Below are positions 32,474 through 40,743 of a stretch of 64,000 nucleotides of DNA, piece after piece. The notes under the pieces are model-generated. The model was not told the DNA's origin. It saw only the letters and a program-made list of their open reading frames with translations, and searched no databases. A program made the position numbers and the translations under genes. Origin of the DNA: G11 sp947167445 (lineage in GTDB: Bacteria > Bacillota > Clostridia > Lachnospirales > Lachnospiraceae); NCBI GenBank assembly GCA_947167445.1, contig CAMVID010000012.1:24063-88062 (forward strand), given 5' to 3'. How positions within the stretch are numbered: position 1 is the stretch's first letter; each line of letters begins with the position of its first letter.

Positions 32474-32486
32474 TTTTGTGCTGTTC

Positions 32487-32515
32487 TTGAAGTCTGAATG
32501 CTTCTTTGATATGAT
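32487..32515 (+). promoter_or_regulatory. promoter of the plus-strand membrane protein gene (leaderless)
   Basis: TTGAAG and TATGAT are separated by 17 nt. The predicted transcription start, seven bases after the -10 box, coincides with the A of the ATG at 32522. No ribosome-binding site precedes that ATG, so the mRNA is probably leaderless. Confidence 0.6.
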
Positions 32516-32521
32516 TTTTAC

Positions 32522-33154
32522 ATGAACAACTTAGACAGAGACAAGATTATCAAAGCTTTAGTAACTATATTCGGAATTATCCTTTTGGTTACCGTAGCAG
32601 CCAAAATATTATTTAAGACCGGTGACACCTTGGATGTCTACGCGGAGAACAACACTGAGGTGGCTTACGCCACTCAAGTTCCCACCGAGACTCCAACTCC
32701 CACCCCTGAGGCCACTCCCGCCCCCACCAAGGCTCCGGAGCCCTCAAAGGCCACCAACTCAAACGGCACCCCGCTTTTATCAAACGGCGCCACCATCGAA
32801 GGCCGCTTCGAGCCCCACGACGGCTTCTACTGCGAACTTATCTCAGACAAGTTCACGGACCACTATGACCCCAACCACTACATGTTCTTACATGTTTACT
32901 ATTATGATTTCGACCAAAACGTCAAGGACGGAGAACTGATTTGTGAGGCAAAAGATGCGGAACGTTTTCTTAACACATTCTATGCATTTTATGAAGCAAA
33001 GTATTCAATCCGCAAGATAGTTCTCCTTGACTCGTATAATTATGACGAGGAAGCAGCAAACGCTGATGGAAACACCTACATCAATTCCGAGGGAGTGCTG
33101 GTAATGCCCACTGCATCTCCTTCTGTTTCATCATCAGATCTTACAGATGAATAA
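32522..33154 (+). CDS. membrane-anchored protein with partial M15 peptidase-like domain
   Basis: The 210-residue protein has one N-terminal transmembrane helix (about residues 11-30) and a Thr/Pro linker (about 53-80). A short domain follows that resembles the N-terminal part of M15 (VanY-like) D-Ala-D-Ala carboxypeptidases: YYYDFDQNVKDGELICEA and AKYSIRKIVLLDSYNYDEEA. The frame then ends in a Ser-rich tail before any catalytic zinc-ligand motif, so it is either a truncated peptidase or a stand-alone domain. Its last codons and stop form the 5' arm of a long inverted repeat. It is transcribed against nearly all its neighbours. Confidence 0.75.
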   Translation: MNNLDRDKIIKALVTIFGIILLVTVAAKILFKTGDTLDVYAENNTEVAYATQVPTETPTPTPEATPAPTKAPEPSKATNSNGTPLLSNGATIEGRFEPHDGFYCELISDKFTDHYDPNHYMFLHVYYYDFDQNVKDGELICEAKDAERFLNTFYAFYEAKYSIRKIVLLDSYNYDEEAANADGNTYINSEGVLVMPTASPSVSSSDLTDE

Positions 33155-33289
33155 GGCATAATATATTTGTTTTCAAGGGTACTCTGAGGCACTCGTTACT
33201 TAGCGAGGTCCCTCACGAGCTTAGTAACGCAAGTAGCCGAAGGTAGCGAAAGCGTGCCCGGAAAGCAAATATATTATGCCTTATTCATC
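33146..33289. repeat. hairpin element copy 1: conserved core in a 24-bp perfect inverted repeat
   Basis: The core at 33177-33259 (plus orientation) is about 90 percent identical to the minus-strand core at 55793-55874. It is enclosed by perfect 24-base arms, 33146-33169 and 33266-33289, whose sequence is unique to this locus. The 5' arm includes the last codons and stop of the upstream plus-strand gene. Core differences between the copies preserve pairing, for example GC-GAAA-GC versus GT-GAAA-AC. It separates two convergent genes. Confidence 0.85.
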
Positions 33290-33329
33290 GTCAACGAAGC
33301 AAAAGAACTTCAACAGGAAATAACAAAAA

Positions 33330-33352
33330 ACCGCAGGCATGTAACCTGCGGT
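33330..33352 (-). terminator. terminator of the S10-spc-alpha ribosomal operon
   Basis: A perfect 8-bp stem ACCGCAGG/CCTGCGGT with a 7-nt loop is followed by TTTTTG on the minus strand, 17 nt after the rplQ stop codon. Confidence 0.9.
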
Positions 33353-33368
33353 TTCGTACTTTGTCGTA

Positions 33369-33905
33369 TTATACGAGCTCGAGAACAACTTCCATTGCTC
33401 CGTCACCCTTACGCTGACCAATCTTAACGATTCTTGTGTATCCACCCTTACGTGATGCATACTTTGTGCCATACTCATCAAAGAGCTTAGCAACGAGGTC
33501 AACTTCCTTAGTTCCTTTCTTTCTGCCTGCTGCAGCTGTAGGAACCTCAGTTACAGGGTAAAGAACCTTCATCATCTGGTGACGAGCGTGAAGTCTTGAA
33601 GGCTGATCCTTCTTGATTTCCTTCTCAACAGAGTCAAACTTGGTAACCTTCTTACCGTCAACTACCTCTTTAACTCTCTTGCCGTCCTTATCCTTAACGG
33701 GCACCTTAGCGGTAACCTTAACGAGATCGAAGTTGTCCTTCTCCTTAACGCCGAGAGCGATAAGACCTTCAACAATCTTCTGAACCTCTTTAGCTCTTGC
33801 TTCTGTGGTAACAATCTTACCGTGCTGAAGAAGTGCTGTAACCTGGCTTCTAAGAAGTGCCTTTCTCTGATCTGATGTTCTACCGAGTTTTCTGTACTTT
33901 GCCAT
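33369..33905 (-). CDS. rplQ: 50S ribosomal protein L17, extended form
   Basis: L17 lines the peptide-exit side of the large subunit. The N-terminus MAKYRKLGRTSDQRKALLRS is typical. At 178 residues it exceeds the common length of about 115-130 because of a charged insertion at about residues 70-120 (KDKDGKRVKEVVDGKK) and a longer C-terminus. It is the last gene of the alpha operon, 133 nt after rpoA. Confidence 0.97.
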   Translation of the reverse strand: MAKYRKLGRTSDQRKALLRSQVTALLQHGKIVTTEARAKEVQKIVEGLIALGVKEKDNFDLVKVTAKVPVKDKDGKRVKEVVDGKKVTKFDSVEKEIKKDQPSRLHARHQMMKVLYPVTEVPTAAAGRKKGTKEVDLVAKLFDEYGTKYASRKGGYTRIVKIGQRKGDGAMEVVLELV

Positions 33906-34038
33906 TTTGTTTTCTCCTTTTCATGGTACATCCGGCCACGCCCTTTGGTCTTACTTACCGAATGCAGTTAATAGTCCATTTAAGAGTAACCGGGGACAAA
34001 CACTTTGGAATTACTGTCCTTCGGATATCTTTAGTAAA

Positions 34039-34998
34039 TTATTCGTCACCTGCTGTGAGCTGAAGGCCTAACTCTTTAAGCTTAGCAAGAACTTCCTCAA
34101 GGGACTTCTTACCAAGGTTACGAACCTTCATCATATCATCTGATGACTTGTTTGTAAGTTCTTCAACCGTGTTGATACCGGCTCTCTTTAAGCAGTTGTA
34201 AGAACGAACTGAAAGCTCGAGCTCATCAATGCTCATCTCAAGAACCTTCTCCTTATCATCGTCTGCCTTCTCAACAAGTACGTCTGTTGACTTAGCTGTC
34301 TCTGAAAGGTCGATGAAGAGGCTTAAGTGCTCGCTGAGAACCTTAGCTGCAAGGCTAACTGCCTCGTCGGGAGCAAGGGTTCCGTTGGTGCGAACATCAA
34401 GTGTAAGCTTGTCATAATCTGTGATCTGGCCTACACGGGTATTCTCTACGGTTACGTTAACTCTTTCTACGGGTGTATAGATAGAATCGATAGCGATTAC
34501 ACCAATAGGAAGATCGTCATGCTTATTCTTGTCTGCGCTTACATATCCACGGCCCTTGGTGATTGTAAGTTCCATGTAAAGCTTTGTATCCTTACCACCG
34601 CAGCAGGTAGCAATAACCTGGTCGGGAGTAAGAATCTCGATATCGGAGTCAACCTGAATATCGCTTGCCTTAACAACACCTTCGCCTGTGAATTCAATAA
34701 ATGCAGTCTTGGGCTCATTTGTCTCTGAATTGTTGCGGATAGCAACCTTCTTGATGTTCATGATAATCTCAGTAACATCCTCTTTAACTCCGGGGATGGA
34801 TGAGAACTCATGGAGTACGCCATCAATCTTAACCTGGCTTACTGCTGCACCGGGTAACGATGAGAGCATAATTCTTCTTAATGAGTTACCAAGTGTAATA
34901 CCATAACCTCTCTCAAGGGGTTCAACAACAAACTTGCCACATTTCTTATCATCGGAGATCTCAACAACCTCGATGCTGGGTCTTTCAAAATCAAACAC
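34039..34998 (-). CDS. rpoA: RNA polymerase alpha subunit
   Basis: The 319-residue alpha subunit has its dimerisation N-terminal domain at about residues 1-230 (FVVEPLERGYGITLGNSLRRIML) and a C-terminal DNA- and activator-binding domain at about 250-319 (RSYNCLKRAGINTVEELT and VRNLGKKSLEEV). It lies in the usual place between rpsD and rplQ. Confidence 0.98.
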   Translation of the reverse strand: MFDFERPSIEVVEISDDKKCGKFVVEPLERGYGITLGNSLRRIMLSSLPGAAVSQVKIDGVLHEFSSIPGVKEDVTEIIMNIKKVAIRNNSETNEPKTAFIEFTGEGVVKASDIQVDSDIEILTPDQVIATCCGGKDTKLYMELTITKGRGYVSADKNKHDDLPIGVIAIDSIYTPVERVNVTVENTRVGQITDYDKLTLDVRTNGTLAPDEAVSLAAKVLSEHLSLFIDLSETAKSTDVLVEKADDDKEKVLEMSIDELELSVRSYNCLKRAGINTVEELTNKSSDDMMKVRNLGKKSLEEVLAKLKELGLQLTAGDE

Positions 34999-35052
34999 TG
35001 CAAATGCCCTCCTTCGCGAACGTTATTATGATTGAATAATGCAATCTTCTTA

Positions 35053-35646
35053 TTATTTGGAATACAACTCGACGATAAGCATTTCGTCTACAGGAACGTC
35101 AATCATCTCTCTTGTGGGAAGATTCTTGATAGTGCCCTTGAAGTTCTCCAAATCAACGTCCATCCATTCGGGTACGAGTCTGCCGCCTGTAATCTCAGCG
35201 ATCTCTTTATAACGGTTAAGGCCCTTAGCCTTCTCTGTAAGTTCGATTACATCGCCTGCCTTGCAAAGGTATGAAGGAATGTTTACCTTCTTGCCGTTTA
35301 CAAGAACGTGCTTGTGACCAACGATCTGTCTGGCCTCTCTACGTGTTCTTGCGAAGCCCATTCTGAAGACGATGCTGTCGAGTCTGGACTCCAGCATAAC
35401 CATAAGGTTCTCACCAGTCTGGCCTTTCATTCTATCAGCCTTGTCGTAGTAGTTACGGAAAGGCTTCTCAAGTACGCCATAAATGAATTTAGCTTTCTGC
35501 TTCTCACGGAGCTGAAGACCGTACTCACTGATCTTCTTTCCACTGTGAAGTAATGTTCTATTGGACTTCTTGTCATAGCCTAAATATGAAGGCTCAAGAC
35601 CTAAAGCTCTACATCTCTTTAAAACCGGAACTCTGTTAACTGCCAT
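35053..35646 (-). CDS. rpsD: 30S ribosomal protein S4
   Basis: S4 is a primary 16S rRNA-binding assembly protein and often a translational regulator. The 197-residue frame starts at MAVNRVPVLKRCRALGLEPS, with AAAGGA upstream. A longer in-frame start 54 nt earlier lacks support. The S4 RNA-binding domain is at about residues 87-150 (RLDSIVFRMGFARTRREARQIVGHKHVLVNGKKV in segments). The short basic N-terminus lacks the zinc-cysteine cluster found in some S4 proteins. Confidence 0.97.
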   Translation of the reverse strand: MAVNRVPVLKRCRALGLEPSYLGYDKKSNRTLLHSGKKISEYGLQLREKQKAKFIYGVLEKPFRNYYDKADRMKGQTGENLMVMLESRLDSIVFRMGFARTRREARQIVGHKHVLVNGKKVNIPSYLCKAGDVIELTEKAKGLNRYKEIAEITGGRLVPEWMDVDLENFKGTIKNLPTREMIDVPVDEMLIVELYSK

Positions 35647-35740
35647 TTTAAAATTTTCCTTTCTGATATTGTTTACAGTGCCAAAGGCACTTTCATCCAA
35701 CGTGTTTTAAGAATTTTAATAAATAAGTAAAGATACCTGA

Positions 35741-36133
35741 TTATACACGACGTCTCTTGGGAGGACGGCATCCATTGTGAGGAACGGGAGTTACGTCACG
35801 GATTGATGTAACCTCAAGTCCTGCAGCCTGAAGTGCTCTGATTGCTGCCTCACGTCCTGATCCGGGTCCCTTTACAAATACATCTACATACTTAAGGCCA
35901 TGTACGAGAGCAGCCTTTGTAGCTGTCTCAGATGCCATCTGTGCTGCATAGGGAGTAGATTTCCTTGAACCTCTAAAACCAAGACCACCTGCACTTGCCC
36001 AGCTTAATGCATTACCTTCGTTATCTGTAAGGGTAACGATTGTATTGTTGAATGAAGCCTGGATATGTGCCTGTCCACGTTCAACGTTTTTCTTTACACG
36101 CTTTTTTGTTACTTTTTTTGCAACTTTAGCCAT
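35741..36133 (-). CDS. rpsK: 30S ribosomal protein S11
   Basis: The 130-residue S11 lies on the platform of the small subunit. The signature VKGPGSGREAAIRALQAAG and the C-terminal PVPHNGCRPPKRRRV are clear. It follows rpsM by 39 nt and precedes rpsD in the alpha operon. Confidence 0.98.
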   Translation of the reverse strand: MAKVAKKVTKKRVKKNVERGQAHIQASFNNTIVTLTDNEGNALSWASAGGLGFRGSRKSTPYAAQMASETATKAALVHGLKYVDVFVKGPGSGREAAIRALQAAGLEVTSIRDVTPVPHNGCRPPKRRRV

Positions 36134-36172
36134 TTAAACTAACCTACTTTCTCCATTAAAAATTATTGTTTA

Positions 36173-36541
36173 TTATTTCTTCTTGTTTGCAACTGTACGC
36201 TTGGGTCCCTTACGGGTTCTAGCGTTATTCTTGGTGTTCTGACCACGAACAGGAAGGCCTACACGATGACGTTTGCCACGGTAGCATCCAATCTCCTGAA
36301 GTCTCTTGATGTTGAGAGCTGTCTCACGGCGAAGGTCACCTTCTACCATCATTGTCTCATCGATAACTTCACTGATTCTCTTTACTTCCTCGTCTGTTAA
36401 CTCTCTAACACGAGTGTCAGGGTTAACTTTAGCTGCTGCTAAAATTTTGTTAGAGCTTGCTCTACCGATACCATAAATATAGGTAAGGCCGATCTCTACA
36501 CGCTTCTCTCTGGGTAAATCTACACCTGAAATACGAGCCAT
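36173..36541 (-). CDS. rpsM: 30S ribosomal protein S13
   Basis: The 122-residue S13 contacts P-site tRNA and the large subunit from the head of the 30S. It begins MARISGVDLPREKRVEIGLT and ends with the basic RTRKGPKRTVANKKK tail. GGAGG precedes the ATG. A structured spacer of about 195 nt separates it from rpmJ. Confidence 0.98.
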   Translation of the reverse strand: MARISGVDLPREKRVEIGLTYIYGIGRASSNKILAAAKVNPDTRVRELTDEEVKRISEVIDETMMVEGDLRRETALNIKRLQEIGCYRGKRHRVGLPVRGQNTKNNARTRKGPKRTVANKKK

Positions 36542-36559
36542 TTACGTTTCCTCCGTTAA

Positions 36560-36735
36560 ATAATAATGATACTAATTGATTGAGGCACATCTCGTGCCCA
36601 ATTGGCTTTTCGCCAATCTTTCCGATTTACAAAACAAAGTCGGTATCAAGAAGTAATCTCCACGTAAGCTCACTATCTATATTCGAATAGACAAGAACTC
36701 ACTTAATTCCTTCAAAAATACTGTAGGAATCGGTG
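36560..36735 (-). promoter_or_regulatory. structured spacer between rpmJ and rpsM
   Basis: This is one of the longest spacers in the ribosomal operon. On the minus strand it holds ATTGGC-GAAAA-GCCAAT and GGCAC-GAGAT-GTGCC side by side, TCTAT-TCGAAT-ATAGA, and a CCGA/TCGG pair, but no T-run or ORF. It may be a ribosomal-protein binding site or a processing region. No known leader family was recognised. Confidence 0.35.
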
Positions 36736-36736
36736 A

Positions 36737-36850
36737 TTATCCTTGTCTCTGTTTGTGCTTAGGATTCTCGCAGATAATTCTGATCTTTCCTTTGCGCTTG
36801 ATAACTTTGCACTTCTCGCAAATCGGTTTTACTGATGATCTAACCTTCAC
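36737..36850 (-). CDS. rpmJ: 50S ribosomal protein L36
   Basis: This 37-residue zinc-type L36 reads MKVRSSVKPICEKCKVIK and then KRKGKIRIICENPKHKQRQG, with the Cys-Cys-Cys-His zinc ligands intact. It starts at GTG with GGAGGG six bases upstream. It follows infA, as expected. Confidence 0.96.
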   Translation of the reverse strand: MKVRSSVKPICEKCKVIKRKGKIRIICENPKHKQRQG

Positions 36851-36920
36851 GTTAAACCCTCCTTTCAAAAAAGACCGTTTTACATTATAGCACGCGAGTT
36901 TCTATAATGCAAGAACTAAT

Positions 36921-37139
36921 TTATTTATCTCTCCAAATGATTCTTCCCTTGGAAAGGTCATAAGGAGACAGTTCCATAGTTACTTTATCACCGGGTAAAA
37001 TACGGATAAAGTTCTGTCTGAGTCTTCCGCTGATGTGAGCCATAACGATGTGTCCGTTCTCAAGCTCAACCTTGAACATAGTATTGGGAAGCTTTTCAAC
37101 AACAACGCCTTCAATTTCAATTACGTCAGATTTTGACAT
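36921..37139 (-). CDS. infA: translation initiation factor IF-1
   Basis: The 72-residue S1/OB-fold factor begins MSKSDVIEIEGVVVEKLPN and contains the conserved LENGHIVMAHISGRLRQNFIRI core. It binds the 30S A site during initiation. It lies 59 nt after map, in the usual adk-map-infA-rpmJ order. Confidence 0.98.
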   Translation of the reverse strand: MSKSDVIEIEGVVVEKLPNTMFKVELENGHIVMAHISGRLRQNFIRILPGDKVTMELSPYDLSKGRIIWRDK

Positions 37140-37198
37140 GCAGTCCTCCTGTGATAATATCTGTTTGCCTTAACAACTGTTTCTTCTATATATAATGA

Positions 37199-37951
37199 TT
37201 AGTAAAGTGTAAGTATCTCGGGTTCACCCTCTGTTATAAGGATGGTGTTCTCATAGTGGGCTGAGTAAGATCCGTCCTCAGTTACAACTGTCCAATCATC
37301 ATCGAGCCAGCATACATCCGCACGTCCCATATTGATCATGGGTTCAACTGCCAGTGTCATGCCGGGCTCCAAAAGAATACCTTTTTTCTTCTGGCGGAAG
37401 TTTGGAATCTGTGGATCCTCATGAAGATGAGTACCGATTCCGTGTCCAACCAGCTCTCTTACAATTCCGTATCCGAAGGGGGTTACATAATCATCGATTG
37501 CATTGGAGATATCATAAAGATGATTTCCTGCCTTTGCAAACTTGATTCCTTCGAAGAAGCTCTGCTTGGTTACATCCATAAGTTTCTGAGCTTCAGGGGA
37601 AATCTCTCCTACAGCGTGAGTTCTTGCTGCATCTGAATGATAACCCTTGTAGATTAATCCGGCGTCAAGTGAAACTATGTCGCCTTCCTGTAAGATTCTG
37701 TGCTTTGAGGGAATTCCATGCACAACTTCGTCATTAACCGATACGCATATGGAAGCTGGAAAGCCGTTATAGTCTTTGAAGTTGGGTATGCAGCCCAAAT
37801 CGCGTATCATCTTTTCGCCCTCTTTATCAATCTCCCATGTGGAAATTCCGGGGCGAACCATCTCGCCGAGTGCTTTGTGGACCTGCGCCAACAACCTGCA
37901 GGATTCTCTCATTAATTCGATTTCTCTTGCTGACTTAATAGAAACAGACAT
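37199..37951 (-). CDS. map: methionine aminopeptidase, type I
   Basis: The 250-residue enzyme removes N-terminal methionine. The five metal ligands are visible: two Asp in SLDAG and YHSDAART, His in GHGIGTHLHE, and Glu in AVEPMIN and YENTI. No N-terminal SH3-binding or zinc extension is present. It is 12 nt after adk. Confidence 0.98.
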   Translation of the reverse strand: MSVSIKSAREIELMRESCRLLAQVHKALGEMVRPGISTWEIDKEGEKMIRDLGCIPNFKDYNGFPASICVSVNDEVVHGIPSKHRILQEGDIVSLDAGLIYKGYHSDAARTHAVGEISPEAQKLMDVTKQSFFEGIKFAKAGNHLYDISNAIDDYVTPFGYGIVRELVGHGIGTHLHEDPQIPNFRQKKKGILLEPGMTLAVEPMINMGRADVCWLDDDWTVVTEDGSYSAHYENTILITEGEPEILTLY

Positions 37952-37963
37952 TTCCTTACCTCC

Positions 37964-38605
37964 TTAGCCGAGGATAGCCTTGATGGCGTTAAATACATCC
38001 ATCATATCCACGGTACCGTCTACAGTTTTGAGGATATTCCTTTCAGAATAGAAATCAATTAAAGGCTGTGTTTGCTTGTGATATACATCGAGTCTGTTCT
38101 TAACTGTCTCGGGCTTATCGTCATCTCTAAGCACAAGAGGTTCTCCGCAGACATCGCAGATTCCTTCTTTTTTGGGGGGAACATGTTCAATGTGGTATGT
38201 AGCACCGCACTTAAGACATGCTCTTCTTCCTGACATTCTCTTGATGATGTTCTCATCGGGAACATTTACGTCGATTGCATAATCAATCTTATCGTTAAGC
38301 TTGTTCAAAGCATCTTCTAAAACCTCTGCCTGAGGAATAGTTCTGGGGAAACCGTCAAGTACGTAGCCGTTCTTGCAGTCATCCTTTGCTACTCTGTCAA
38401 GAAGGATCTTAACAGTAAGCTCATCGGGAACAAGTAAACCTTTGTCCATGTATCCCTTAGCTTCTTTACCAAGCTCTGTCCCTTCCTTGATGTTGGCACG
38501 GAAGATATCTCCTGTTGATACATGGGGAATACCATATTCCTTGGCAATCATCTTTGCCTGTGTGCCTTTTCCTGCGCCGGGAGCGCCAAGCATTATAATC
38601 TTCAT
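37964..38605 (-). CDS. adk: adenylate kinase
   Basis: The 213-residue enzyme interconverts AMP, ADP and ATP. Its P-loop is GAPGAGKGT, with TGDIFRANIKEGTELG, DGFPRTIPQAE, and a zinc-binding LID with CLKC and CDVC pairs as in Gram-positive bacteria. The start at MKIIMLGAPG is chosen over an ATG 30 nt earlier because of GGAGGAG and family alignment. Confidence 0.98.
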   Translation of the reverse strand: MKIIMLGAPGAGKGTQAKMIAKEYGIPHVSTGDIFRANIKEGTELGKEAKGYMDKGLLVPDELTVKILLDRVAKDDCKNGYVLDGFPRTIPQAEVLEDALNKLNDKIDYAIDVNVPDENIIKRMSGRRACLKCGATYHIEHVPPKKEGICDVCGEPLVLRDDDKPETVKNRLDVYHKQTQPLIDFYSERNILKTVDGTVDMMDVFNAIKAILG

Positions 38606-38700
38606 ATTTATGTCTCCTCCAAAAAAGCTCTTCAAAATCTTGTATGAAAAATCCCTTAAATGAATCTCTCATATAAAACCTTGAAAAAACGCGCAAAGCC

Positions 38701-38723
38701 TCCGGAGAGAAAATCTCTCCGGA
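38701..38723 (-). promoter_or_regulatory. stem-loop between secY and adk
   Basis: Perfect 10-bp arms TCCGGAGAGA and TCTCTCCGGA with a 3-nt loop lie 20 nt after secY. Only GGCTTTG follows on the minus strand, so it is more likely a processing or partial-termination site than a full terminator. Confidence 0.5.
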
Positions 38724-38742
38724 AGACATTATATGTGCGTTA

Positions 38743-40062
38743 TTAATCGTTCAAGAATCCCTTGTAGTTACGTACAAGCATCTGGCTCTCAAGCTGATTG
38801 ATTGTCTCAAGGATTACGCTAACGATAATGATTAAGCTTGTTCCACCGAATGAAACTGAAGCTCCGAAAAGTCCCTGGAATACATAAGGAAGGATTCCTA
38901 TAAATGTAAGTCCTACAGCACCGATGAAGATGATGTAGCCAAGGATTCTGTTAAGGTAATCGCTGGTGGGCTTACCGGGTCTGATGCCGGGAATGAATCC
39001 GCCCTGCTTCTTCATGTTATTTGAAACTTCCATAGGATTGAAGGTAATGGAAGTATAGAAATATGCGAAGAAGATAACCAATACTACATAGAGAAGCAAA
39101 CCAAGTGTATAGTACCAGGTTGACTCTGTAAACTTAAACCAGTTGCCGGAGTTAAGGAATGCCAAGATTCTTGCCCACACACCGGTTCCCGAATAACCAA
39201 CCAAAGAGCTGATAATGATAGGGAACTGCATAATGGATGAAGCAAAGATAATGGGGATAACTCCTGCGGTGTTAACCTTCAAGGGGATGCTTGAGGTGTT
39301 TCCGCCAACCATCTTGCGGCCCTGTACCTTTTTAGCATACTGTACGGGGATCTTACGGATTGCTCTGTCAAGAAGGATGATGAACAATACCATGCCAACG
39401 ATAATTGCAAGAATTATGATGGCAGCAAGAGTAGCTGTTGCAAAAGGTTTACCCTTAACAAACTGATTAAACAGTCCTGTCAAATCCTGAGGCATACGTG
39501 AAATGATGTTGATAACAAGGACGATTGATATACCGTTTCCGATACCGTTCTCTGTAATCTGCTCACCAATCCACATAAGGAATGCACTACCTGCGGTAAG
39601 AGCGATAACTACTGTGACAACGCTTAATGCGTTGTAAGGCACAAGAAGTCCGCTGCCACCGAATCCGATAGCCATTGCGCTTGCCTGTAAAAGTGCAAGA
39701 CCTACAGTGACGTAACGGGTGATGGACGCAATTTTCTTACGTCCGTCCTCGCCGTCTCTCTGCAACTCCTCAAGTTTTGGAATAGCAATTGTTAAGAGCT
39801 GCATGATAATTGATGATGTAATATAGGGTGTAATGTTAAGTGCCAAAATTGACATGCTTAAGAATGAACCACCCGTAAATGCATCAAACAGGTTAAAAGC
39901 ATCTCCTGTCTGCTGTGAAAACCAATTTGCGAAATAGTTTCTGTCTACACCGGGCACGGGAAGCTGTGAACCAATACGTATTACAACCAGCATTGCAAAG
40001 GTAAACAGAATTTTATTTCTGATCTCTTTAATCTTGAATGCGTTTTTGAGTGTTGTAAGCAT
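38743..40062 (-). CDS. secY: preprotein translocase subunit SecY
   Basis: The 439-residue channel subunit of the Sec translocon has about ten membrane helices. Recognisable segments are RIGSQLPVPGVDRNYF, NITPYITSSIIMQLL, GNGISIVLVINIISRMP and GFIPGIRPGKPTSDYL. The ATG abuts the rplO stop codon. Confidence 0.98.
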   Translation of the reverse strand: MLTTLKNAFKIKEIRNKILFTFAMLVVIRIGSQLPVPGVDRNYFANWFSQQTGDAFNLFDAFTGGSFLSMSILALNITPYITSSIIMQLLTIAIPKLEELQRDGEDGRKKIASITRYVTVGLALLQASAMAIGFGGSGLLVPYNALSVVTVVIALTAGSAFLMWIGEQITENGIGNGISIVLVINIISRMPQDLTGLFNQFVKGKPFATATLAAIIILAIIVGMVLFIILLDRAIRKIPVQYAKKVQGRKMVGGNTSSIPLKVNTAGVIPIIFASSIMQFPIIISSLVGYSGTGVWARILAFLNSGNWFKFTESTWYYTLGLLLYVVLVIFFAYFYTSITFNPMEVSNNMKKQGGFIPGIRPGKPTSDYLNRILGYIIFIGAVGLTFIGILPYVFQGLFGASVSFGGTSLIIIVSVILETINQLESQMLVRNYKGFLND

Positions 40063-40503
40063 TTACTTTACCTCAGCTGTTCCACCAAGTGCCTCAATCT
40101 TCTCTTTTGCAGATGCACTGAATGCATTTGCAGTAACATTAAGCTTCTTGGTAAGTTCTCCGTTTCCAAGTATCTTTACGCCGTCACGAGGGTTCTTAAC
40201 GATACCCTTTTCGATGAGAGTCTCAACTGTAACGGTAGAACCATCCTCGAATGCTTCCAGCGCTTCTAAGTTAATTGCAACAATATTTACTGTGTTACGG
40301 TTCTTGAATCCTCTCTTGGGGAGACGTCTGTATAAAGGCATCTGACCACCTTCGAAACCGATTCTGGGAGCACCTGAACGTGCCTTCTGACCTTTGTGGC
40401 CCTTACCGGCAGTCTTACCGTTTCCTGAACCGTGTCCGCGACCTCTTCTGAAGTTGTCGCTGTGTTTGGAGCCCTCAGCGGGTCTTAAATTCGATAATTC
40501 CAT
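40063..40503 (-). CDS. rplO: 50S ribosomal protein L15
   Basis: The 146-residue L15 begins MELSNLRPAEGSKHS, followed by the RGRGHGSGNGKTAGKGHKGQ glycine-rich arm that penetrates 23S rRNA. AGGAGGAGAC precedes this ATG. A nine-residue longer start would overlap the ribosome-binding site. It follows rpmD by 13 nt. Confidence 0.97.
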   Translation of the reverse strand: MELSNLRPAEGSKHSDNFRRGRGHGSGNGKTAGKGHKGQKARSGAPRIGFEGGQMPLYRRLPKRGFKNRNTVNIVAINLEALEAFEDGSTVTVETLIEKGIVKNPRDGVKILGNGELTKKLNVTANAFSASAKEKIEALGGTAEVK

Positions 40504-40516
40504 GTCTCCTCCTCCT

Positions 40517-40702
40517 TTATACTTCTTCAACTTTTACTAAATGTTGAATCTGCTGAATCTGTCCTCTTGATGCAGCATTATCGGGAACGATAATGGATTT
40601 ATTTAATTTACGAAGTCCCATGGACTCGGCAATCTTTTTATGCTTCGGAACTGCACCGATGGTAGATTTAACCAAAGTGATTTTAATTTTCTTCTCAGCC
40701 AT
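40517..40702 (-). CDS. rpmD: 50S ribosomal protein L30
   Basis: This 61-residue L30 has KITLVKSTIGAVPKHKKIAE and the C-terminal half KSIIVPDNAASRGQIQQIQH. Its length is normal for bacterial L30. It lies between rpsE and rplO. Confidence 0.97.
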   Translation of the reverse strand: MAEKKIKITLVKSTIGAVPKHKKIAESMGLRKLNKSIIVPDNAASRGQIQQIQHLVKVEEV

Positions 40703-40743
40703 TTTATTTTCTCCTTTCTCAAAGACTTAATCCCTTGTGGGAA

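Noticed and set aside
33281..33502. 73-codon minus-strand ORF ending in DDE
   Set aside because: It overlaps rplQ out of frame and the operon terminator. The DDE ending is just the inverted copy of the neighbouring gene's last codons.
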